This document shows, piece by piece, positions 1 to 8,800 of a stretch of 19,332 nucleotides of DNA. The notes below the pieces were generated by a model. The model saw only the letters and a list, made by a program, of their open reading frames with translations, was not told the DNA's origin and ran no database searches. The stretch is from Pleurotus ostreatus/Saccharomyces cerevisiae fusant (taxonomy: Eukaryota > Opisthokonta). The stretch covers positions 1 to 19,332 of the forward strand of contig JAMQCK010000604.1 of NCBI GenBank assembly GCA_024196135.1, in the 5' to 3' direction. The position numbers and the translations under genes were made by a program. The first letter of the stretch is position 1; each line of letters opens with the position of its first letter.

Positions 1-1236
1 ATGTTGTACTTGCTAAGCCGTCGTCCACCACCGCGGCAGAGTAGTGTACTCGAACGCCCTGTCAACTCATGGCTCATATTTGGCCTGACGATCCTCGCCG
101 TCACCGCCACAGGCGTAAGTCGATTTTTTGTTTCCTTGCGCCCTCCACTCACTGTCTGACTGCAACTTGCAGCACTGGATCACTATCGTCGTCCGAGCCT
201 TCGAGGCTTTCATCTTTTGGCATGGCGGCCACATGGCCTTCTCGTATTACGCGGGACCGGCAAGGTCTGGAATAGTGAAATTTGCATTCCATGGCGCGAC
301 GAGCATCATTGCGGACACCTTCGTCGTGAGTTTTCGCGCCGATATGCTGCATCGACCCCTTTATACTCACCCAACCTTGCAGATATCCCGACTCTACGTC
401 ATATGGGGCTACCGCAAGTCAGTGGTCGTCGCGCCGCTCTTATCCCTCCTTGGGTTCACTAGTGAGTCGTCGCTGAATGCAGCCGAAGATCCGGCTCATG
501 ATTCGGTACGAACACAGCGTCATGTATTGGGTGCGCATACGCATATGGCGTGGTACGTGCGCTGGGGCGCGAGCAGAAAGTGTAGCATACTAACCGCCCC
601 GCACAAAGTATGACAGGTCAGATCCAGAGACGCTCGTAGCCCTCCATCGCTGGAGGCTTTCGTATTCGGTCTGCACCATCTGGTACGTGAAAATCGCTTC
701 TGGTCTCGCTCGTAATCTTAATTTTCATGCGAAGTACCACCGCCTACTGTACCGGTGAGTAGGCGACTGCCTCTGCCGCGCTCTTGCATGCTAAAAAGGG
801 TTGTACTTGCAGCCATGATTGTCTGGCACATCTGGCGCCCTCGCTACCGAAACCCAGAGTTTAAGCTCAGTAAATCTATCGAGGTTCGTGCATGGCACGC
901 AGCTTGCACACCGACTCGCTAACATCGTAACCTCCCTGCATGCTTCCTTCGCGCCGCCTCTCTATTTTCTGCTCATGCGCAACCTCAGTCAGTCATCTTC
1001 GTCATCGTCGAGAGTGCCGCGCTATACACGTCAGTCCTCTCCATGATACTTCTTTCTTTCTTAATGCTAATGCGCGACAACTCCTCAGCTCTGTCGAGGT
1101 CCTCTCTCGCGTCACGTACGAGGTCGGCCACGAATCCAGCTACTTTTTCGTCGACTGCGCCCCGCCGGTCGCCGCCATCACGGCTGTACTTGCCCACGCG
1201 CGCGCAGTTCTTCTCAGGGTACGCCGTGGAGATTAA
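1..1236 (+). CDS. Seven-helix-type integral membrane protein, 5' end outside the window
   Basis: Function is unknown; the protein resembles the multi-pass membrane proteins greatly expanded in agaricomycetes. Supported exons are <1-114, 173-325, 383-461, about 617-682, 735-754, 813 to about 870 or 892, 989-1029 and 1089-1236 (TAA at 1234-1236). Introns 115-172, 326-382, 683-734, 755-812 and 1030-1088 have GT and AG ends and short fungal lengths. Telltale segments are HWITIVVRAFEAFIFW, ISRLYVIWGYRK, YCTAMIVWHIW and VIFVIVESAALYT, which match the helix and loop pattern of the family. The stretch 462-616 must contain one or two introns, but I could not settle those junctions. The ATG at position 1 is probably internal, because the family has another helix upstream. 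The gene converges on the DUF6533-like gene, with stops 133 bp apart. I am fairly sure of the gene and less sure of the 3' end. Confidence 0.72.
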
Positions 1237-1369
1237 AGTCAAGAGGAACTTTCCGAGCTCCGGTGCGAAGGTTCGAGCGACCGCGTTTCTGGTGCTCCAA
1301 TTACGCTACTTGTGCGTATCCTATGTCGATGATATCTGTCCACTTTATAGTAACAGCCAATGTAAGTAC

Positions 1370-2407
1370 CTACGACCGGGAGCCCCTTCCCGACTGGTCG
1401 TCGTCCAAGAAGTACTCCGTTGCAGAGGACAATCCAACTATCTGCGCTCGTGAGGAACTGTCCGTATTCATGGATGTCAGATGGACTTCTCCAGAGCCCG
1501 AGCGCGCGTACGTCTCCTCGTGGAGGTGCAGCATCATGCGCGAGGCCAAGGCGGCGGAGACGCTGTGGCACGACAATCAGGTGCATGAGACACGCGAGCG
1601 ATGAAAGGTACCTGACGCCGATGTTGACTACGGCGGTAGCGAAGTATGGCTATGAGACAATTTAAGATCAAATGACGCGTCAAGGTAATTGGCTGCATAC
1701 CCCGAGTTTCTGCGAAGGCGATGATTCAGCTGACGGGAATACGCAATAGGCCTCAACTCACAAAGAAGAACAGTACATTTGCGAAGTTAAAGATGGACGC
1801 GGTTCTGCGCAGAAGTCAGGGCGCGATTGAGGGTGATATGGGTCACGACTCACCCGAAATATAAGGCACCTGAGTCCGACCGTTAGCCAGTCTAGCGCAT
1901 CAGAACAAGGCAGCTGACAATGCTTACCGTCTCGTAGCAGGAGATGGGTGAGCGGCATACAGGGCTTGCGAAGCGCTCCGATGGTCTTGCACATCGTCAA
2001 CGAGAAAACGATGAGGTCGTACCCCATGACGATTATCCAAAGGACGGCGATCCCTGCGAGTGTAGACGTGGAAGATGAGCAGCGTTCAAAGGACGACGCG
2101 ACGACCCACTTCGTGCTCTGTAGGTGCTTTCATGTCAGTCATTGTCGAGAAGCATAATGAGCAACGTACATTATCTGGGGTACAGGCAATGGGCAAGGAG
2201 GAATTTCGCTGATCCAATGCGCGCCTGCCTCGTTGGCTACTATGACCGAGCTATATGCGATCCACTACTAATCGCGTAAGCTGCACTTTTGGAAGTAGGA
2301 TCACGCACTTACCAAGGAATAGCCGAGGCCAGCGGCGACGTATACGACCAATCCCCATAGAATGCGCCTGTCGCGGCCGAAAATGGCGTACACACGTAGC
2401 GACATTA
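1370..2407 (-). pseudogene. DUF6533-like membrane protein gene, 3' half, cut off by the retrotransposon
   Basis: This holds the C-terminal two thirds of a multi-pass membrane protein whose 5' part lies at 11893-12461. Proposed minus-strand exons, in gene order, are 2407-2313 (2407-2403 are the duplicated target), 2264-2170, 2117-2110, 2053-1928, 1869-1854, 1804-1762, 1709-1701, 1649-1612 and 1562-1370 (stop TAG). All introns are GT-AG and 42-60 nt long, and every phase agrees. Recognisable pieces are LRVYAIFGRDRRILWGLVVY, IAVLWIIVMGYDLIVFSLT, HLLLRDG joined to ALYFGT, and ASRMMLHLHEE. This is the order expected in DUF6533-type proteins: helix with RVYA, loop, helix, RDG and YF, helices, then the SR...LHLR-like tail. 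Two exons are only 8-9 nt, so exact junctions there are tentative. No stop or frameshift is seen apart from the insertion. Confidence refers to the gene identification. Confidence 0.78.
2403..2407. repeat. Target-site duplication CATTA, left copy
   Basis: CATTA lies directly before the first LTR base (TGTGACGG). The same five bases follow the last base of the right LTR at 11893-11897. A 5-bp duplication is normal for Ty3/Gypsy integrase. It fixes the element borders and shows that both ends come from one insertion event. Confidence 0.95.
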
Positions 2408-2434
2408 TGTGACGGTGCGGCTCAGTCCGACCGC

Positions 2435-2544
2435 CACGTGATTCGTGACTCTACTATATCTCGACTGACTCGCGTATATCTTGACTTGACCTGACTTCTT
2501 CGAACTCATATGACTCGTACCGACTCGTACCTACCAGTATATAG
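2435..2544 (+). promoter_or_regulatory. Probable U3 promoter of the retrotransposon
   Basis: TATATAG at 2538-2544 is the best TATA box in the LTR. Upstream of it are an E-box, three TGACTC motifs (the core bound by fungal Gcn4/AP-1-like bZIP factors) and a tandem 10-mer. If the TATA box is used, transcription should start about 25-35 nt downstream, near 2565-2580. That would put the leader start in or just after the hairpin. The motifs are seen in the sequence; regulation by bZIP or bHLH factors is inference. Confidence 0.45.
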
Positions 2545-2548
2545 AGTG

Positions 2549-2569
2549 GCCTCTACTTCGAGTAGAGGC
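2549..2569 (+). repeat. Perfect 9-bp hairpin in the LTR near the expected transcript start
   Basis: GCCTCTACT and AGTAGAGGC are exact inverted copies separated by the loop TCG. The hairpin lies 5 nt after the TATA-like box and recurs at 11767-11787 in the right LTR. If transcripts start upstream of it, it would fold at the 5' end and again in the 3' R region. Possible roles are strand transfer, dimerisation or 3'-end formation; none is shown here. Confidence 0.6.
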
Positions 2570-2674
2570 AAGTGTTCCAATCGAGACGTCGTTACAGTGA
2601 TCTCTCGTGTGAACCTCCTTCTTCTTTCGTGAGCCGAGCCCGGTCCGCCTCGCCGCGATCCCGCACTCGCCTCA

Positions 2675-2828
2675 TATTTTTTCACTCTCGCTCGACGTAT
2701 CGACCTCTAGCAAGACAAACAGCAAAACCAACAACACCGCATATCCCGCTTAGGCGACGGACCTGATCAACCCGGCAACCTCGGCGGACTCATTTTCTTA
2801 TTCTTTCCTCTTCTGTCGACAATAAACA
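2675..2828 (+). other. Retrotransposon leader without a recognisable tRNA primer-binding site
   Basis: The leader starts TATTTTTTCACTCTCGC directly after the 5' LTR. It has no TGG at its start, as a site for the CCA end of a tRNA would need; the first TGG after the LTR is inside the start codon context at 2830. The bases before the ATG (AATAAACAATGG) form a good fungal start context, and there is no upstream ATG in the leader. Priming may use an internal tRNA segment or self-priming, as in Tf1 elements, but I found no convincing complement next to the LTR. Confidence 0.55.
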
Positions 2829-5800
2829 ATGGCGCCCCCAAGCCAGCCGCCGCAGCAGCCACGCAGCGCCCGAGGGCGTTTTGTGCGTGCCTCTGGATCG
2901 GCTGGGAAAGGTAAGTCTCAGACCACCGCACGTGGTGCTGATGATGTTTCCAGTGCACTTTCGGACTCTGAGTCCAGCTCGGGAGAGACAGTAACAGCGC
3001 GCGACGCGCTTCCTCCCACCTCCGGTGATGATGTCACGGAGTCCGCGATGGGGCCACACGATGTCGCTCCATCGCAAGGACCTACCGCCACGATGGCGGC
3101 TGAGGTCCCCGAGTTGTCCGCTCTCGACAGAACGGCACTCGCCAAGGACGAAATGGCAGTAGACGCCCCGGCGGAGTCTCCTAGTCATGCGCAACCCACC
3201 GAAGGCCAGGCGCTTGAGGTTGGGGTCGACTCGCATAACCAGGATGCTGCGGCCAGGGACGCGCTTGTGCCACGTGTAACCAGTACATACGGTAACACAG
3301 ATCCTCGTGAGAATCAGGATAATGCGTCTATCAGCTCCGATCTTGATCGCGGAAACAGTAGGGACCTGCGAGACAAAGGTAAGGGGCCAGACGTACGGAA
3401 CTTCGGTGAACTTGAGTTCGACGAAGCTGAGCAAGATCCTGAGATCCAGCGTCAGCTTTGGGAAGCTGCGCATACGAACCGTACCCAGGGGACGGAGATT
3501 CGGGCCAACCAAGAGGGTGCTTCCTCTTCTGGCCAAATGCATACCAGTGGCGTTGCCCAGTTAGGAACATTACAGGATGAAATTCATCGGAAGACCATGG
3601 AGCTTTCGGACTACATGGCACTAAACATGAAGCTGACCCAGCAGGTCAACGAGCTCACTGACCGGTACGACAATCTGATGGAGCTCATCACGAATGGTTC
3701 GGTCGGAGTTCGCTCGCGTGCTCAGAGCGTGACGCGGGACCGAAGCACGCTACGTCAAGTTGAACAAGCACGTGATACGAAGGAAGAGCCTGCGGGACCT
3801 ACGATCCCGCGAGCCACTCCCTATCAACGCATGACGCAGACACACAGTCCCGAAGATAAGCTACGTCCGAGCTATCAAGGCGGTAGTGAATCTTACTGGG
3901 ACCGCTATATGACAGCGATCCGTGCCCGATTCTCGCCAATTACCTCTCCGAACTTGGATGAAGAGAGCGAAGTCCGTGTCCATCGAGATAAGGCAAGCCG
4001 TCTGAAGCCGCAACCCCCTGAGGTCTATGATGGCAGGGAAGACGACGAAGCCTTCTGGACGTTCGTGATTGAGTCCCTTCAGTACGTGACAGATGGATTG
4101 GTGACCGAGGCACGTCAGGCCGACGTGATTTCACGTTGGCTGACTGGCAAAGCCAAGAGGTTTTACAAACAGACCTACATGTTAAGCACGTCCAACAATG
4201 TGGGCCTCAATAAATTCTTCCGGGATTTGTTTGATCATCGCTTTAGTCTCAATTACAAGGACAAGTGTCGGAAGCGGTACCAACTTTGTATTCAGGACGG
4301 ACGTGATCTACGGGACTACATGCACGAGCTTGAGCGCTATTGGGTCGTCCTCACCGAGGAGACTGACCGAAACCGTGTCCTTCGCTTTTGGGATGGTCTT
4401 GACGGCTGGCTCGTGAAGCGGCTGATGGAGGACGGGTTCAATAAGGAAATCGACGAGCTGGACCCAACTTACAATCGTGCTCTTGAGCTGTGGCTTGCCA
4501 ACTATGCCGCGCGAGCTCAAGGCAAGAGCCGACGTCCAGACGACTCGAGCGGTCCTCCTTCGGGCCGGCATGGAGGGACAGGACGCGGAACTCCTGCGGC
4601 ACATGGTCGGCGAGGTGGCGATGAAACTTCGTCAACAACCTCCAGACCAAACGGAGCCTCAGGAGGCAACACGGCCCGCGCCTCTGGCTCGAATAATCAT
4701 TCTAGGGAAGCCGGGAGTAAACACTCTGCTTCTCAGAACAGTACGCAGAAGCGTACCTTTGGACCTTCGGGAAAGGGGACAGGAACTAGGGGGCAGACGG
4801 TGCGTCGACCCCAGAAGTCCCGTGAGCTGATGAAGCGCCTTCGTGAGGAGGGGCGATGTTTCCTCTGCGAGAGCAAGGATCATATAAGCCGGAATTGTCC
4901 TGACGCGAACCGCGTACCTTCGTCCTCCTCGGGACCTCCTGGTATCGCCATCAACACCATCGCTGTTGAGCGTGCCCGCTCGCTCGACCGCAAACAGGCG
5001 CGCACGCCGACTGCAACGATCTCGGTCAACATGGTCGACTACGAGGTCGACAGCTTGCTCACCGAGGACACGGATACAACGGTCTGCTCCCTTTGCGAGC
5101 CCCCGATGGCCACACACGTTCTCATCGACTGCCCTATCATTCGAGGGGAGCCGACGGACGCCTTGTACAAGTACGCTGTACCCTGCGTCAATCGCTATGA
5201 GCGCCAGGCGTTAACGCGATGCAGCAGCATACCTGGAGTGTTCTCGGGCGAGTACATGCGCAACTTCTTCGATGATGAAGACGGCGCCGATCGCTTCAAC
5301 CCGAAGTACCCCGGCGACCTGGGCGAGTGGCAAGCCGCTGCAGTACACCTCCTCAACATAGGCCTGAACATCTGGCCTGGGGATGGTGCTGCACTGCACG
5401 ATGCGGTGTTTCACGAGCACGCGCCCCTCTCCCGTCTTCCCGATGGCTCCCTCCTGCGCTTTCTGCCTATCCGCTCGTCCGACGGCTTCATCGTGCTCTT
5501 CGAGACCGTGGGGCCAGAAGCCGGGCGTCTTCCCGACTACGACATCAAGGTGCCCCTCGCCTTCTTCTGCCGCCCGCGATTCCGTCTCCACGACTATGTT
5601 GTCCGCGAGTTCTGCAAGGCCTTCGGCCTGACTCATGAGCAGGCTCAGCTCATGGCAGAGCCGTACTCCACCGGCGAGATCGTAGGCGAGCTCGTGGCGG
5701 AGGTGGTGGCGCACGCGCTCAACTGGGCTATTGTCCGTTTCCCTGCTGAAGCCATCCGCCCGGACGGCCTGCCCCGCATCTTTGCCTTTCGCCGGGACGA

Positions 5801-8800
5801 GTCCGCGAAAGTTGTCATCGTATGCGACGCCCTCCTCGGCGCCTCTTGGGAGCTCGGCATGGCTGACATCGGCGATGGTATCGACATCTGGCGGTGGTAT
5901 CTCTATAAGCGTGCCCGCTTTATCAAGAATGGGCCCGATTACTCACCTTACTTGGGTCGCCTGCCGCGTCGGTGGTTCACGCCTTCGAGGCGCTTCACGC
6001 GCGAGCCGGCGGTCGACGTCTGGGCTCTTGCCGCCGATGACGAAGGCGACTTTCCGGGTGCCTGGTTCGAGGCGATGGCCCCGGTACCTGTCGACGACGA
6101 CCTCCCCGCTCTCGTAGCCTTCGAGACGGACTCGGACATGGACGTCGACAGTAGCAGCAGCGACGACAGCGATGTCGATCTTCAGCCGGTACGACACCCG
6201 CTCTCAGACTGCACATCATTTATCCTGAATGTCTTTGCAGCCGAGAAAGCTCGTACCTCGCGCGCGCCAGCGCCTGGTCGGCGACCGCAGAGGTTTGCTG
6301 TTCTACCGCGCCATCCAGGCCGTCATATCCCAAAGCCAGTCGTCCTCGTCGTCCGCTTGAACGGTCACCCGTGCAAGGCGTTGCTCGACTCGGGATCGTC
6401 TGTAGACTTGGTGAGCATGGCCCTCGCGACGCAGCTCCGGCTTCCGCTTACCGAGCATGAAGACCAGATTCAAATGGCGATGGCGGTGAGCGGGTCTCGC
6501 TCGAAATGTAACTACTATACTTCTGTGCTGTTTGAGTGGAGCCGTCTTAGCGATCAGCGCGTGTTCGACGTACTGAATCTACATACGTACGATGTAGTCC
6601 TAGGAACTCCCTTCTTGTATCAGTATGCTATCTCGTTCTCCTTGAACCCGGCAAAGATCCTGATTGGGAGTGCTGTGCCGCTTCCTCTTGAAGGACCTCG
6701 CGTTGATCCTCTGATTGCCGCCAACGTCGAGCCTGAACACAGCGAGGATGAGCTAAATGCACTGCGTGAGGAGCTCGTGAAGATGGCCTTACCTCTATGC
6801 AAGACCATCGATGAGACCGAGCTCCCGCCTCTGCGCGCCATCAACCACACGATTCCCATCATCGATCCAGACCGCCGATACCCGTTCCGCCGTTCGAACT
6901 GCCCTGCGATTTTCCGTGAGCAATGGAATGCGAAGCGTGACGCCTATATGCGCTCGGGGCGATGGGAGTTCACAACGGCGACCAATACCGTGCCTATGCT
7001 CCTCATCGCCAAGAACCAGCGGGAAAAGACAAAGCTACGCACCGTGGTTGACTTGCGTGCTCGCAATGACAACACACGCAAGCTTTCCTCCCCGCTCCCG
7101 GATCAGAATGCGATCTTGCGTCGTGTTGCAGCTGCTCGATACTGGTCCATCCTGGATGGTAAAGACCACTACGAGCAGATTCGGGTTGCGCCTGAATACG
7201 AAGATGTCAATATCATGGCAACTCCGGACGGAAATGTCAAGAGCAAGGTGATGTTGCAGGGCGACTGCAATGCCGTCGCCACATGCCAGGCGATCATGAC
7301 TCACATTTTCCGTCCATACCTGGGGGTCTTCATGGATGTCTACCTGGATGATATGGTCATCTACACGGACACTCTTGAAGAACACGTCCGCGCGGTACGT
7401 ACCGTTCTAGACGTCCTCGCGCGCGAACGGTTCTATCTGGGCATCAACAAACTGCACTTTCTCGAGCGCGAAGTGCGAGTTCTTGGTCGCATTGTTGACG
7501 CAAGCGGCATTCGCGTCGACCCTTCGCGTGTCGATGAGATTTCCAAATGGCCTGTTCCTACGAACAAGAAGCTCGTACGAGCCTTCTGCGGCGCTGTCGG
7601 ATGGTTAGCTGATAACGTTGCGGATATTGCAGCACCGCTAGGCGTCTTGCACGACCTTTGCGGTGACACTCACCGCTGGGAATGGGGCTTCACCCAACAA
7701 CGCGCCTTCGAGGACTGCAAAAGGCTGGTCGCCGCGAGCAAGCGGGTCGCGCGCCGGGGAATATCCCTTGGGCCCGACGGCAAGCCGACGACTCGTGTCT
7801 GGCTGCTCACTGATGGGTCTAAATCAGCACTCTCGGGAGTCGTTATTGAAGGGGAAGAATGGCGTACCGGCGATATTATCGCCCTCTTCTCCGCCAAGCT
7901 GAGTACAACTCAGCAAAACTACCCTGTACATGAGATCGAGATGTTAGCGGGGGTCGAGGCAATGCAGAGGCATCGTGACTTACTGCAGGGCTTCCACTTC
8001 ACGTGGGTAACTGACCACCGCGGCCTCGTTCACCTCTTAAGACAGCCCAACTTGTCTGGCAGGCAGGCACGCTGGCTCGAGAAGCTCGGCGAGTTCGACT
8101 TTGATGTCGTGTATCTGCCAGGAGAGGATAACATATTAGCTGACGCTCTTTCGCGAATTTACGAAGCGGACGCACCGGGAACTATTCGTGCACCTGCCGA
8201 GTACACGTCGTTTGATGATGACGGCTCGGTTGACTACGACGGGATGGACATAACTCGGCCTCTAGTGACCGAGCTTGGCGCGCTCGCCATTACCGCAGAA
8301 CCTGAGAAGCCTCGTCGCGGTCGTCCTAAGGGGTCGACGAAAGCGCTGAATGAGTTCGCGCGCCGAATTGCGGCGCGTGGAAAAGGCGCCGTTCGGCTTG
8401 TTTTAGGGAAAGCGGCTGAGGATGAAGAGTTTGTAAGACACGAGCCGCATCTGGAGGGGGGTGCCGACCATCTCTCGGTTGCGTCAGAGAGCAGTACCCG
8501 CCGAGAGGTCCAGGAAGATGAGGTGCAGGAAGACACGTCGCGGACCCAATTTGGTTCCGATCACGACGCGCGCGTGGACTCGGCAAAAGCCGAAATCCCC
8601 TCCGGTACCCGAGAGGGCAATGCGCAACTGTCTTCCGAGCACGACGACTCCCCGGACGCGCCTACCAACGCGTCAAACTCTGCTTTTGATTCCTCTCAGC
8701 ACTCTGTCGATGTCCCGGCACCGCCCGGTTCAATTCCAGATACATCTCACGCAACACATGACGATGAGGAGGAGCCTGGCCCGGTATTGACCGAGCCTTT

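Larger units (their letters stand above)
2408..2674 (+). repeat. 5' long terminal repeat, 267 bp
   Basis: The repeat runs from TGTGACGG to CGCCTCA and reads identical to 11626-11892. It should contain the Pol II promoter of the element. Visible signals are an E-box CACGTG at 2435-2440; TGACTC cores at 2446-2451, 2466-2471 and 2511-2516; a perfect tandem 10-mer GACTCGTACC at 2512-2531; a TATA-like TATATAG at 2538-2544; and a hairpin at 2549-2569. There is no AATAAA within the LTR, so the polyadenylation signal is not obvious. Confidence 0.96.

Noticed and set aside
2790..3542. 250-codon open frame on the minus strand over the start of gag
   Set aside because: It lies wholly opposite the gag-pol frame and the leader, has no motif, and is explained by the GC-rich composition of the sense strand.
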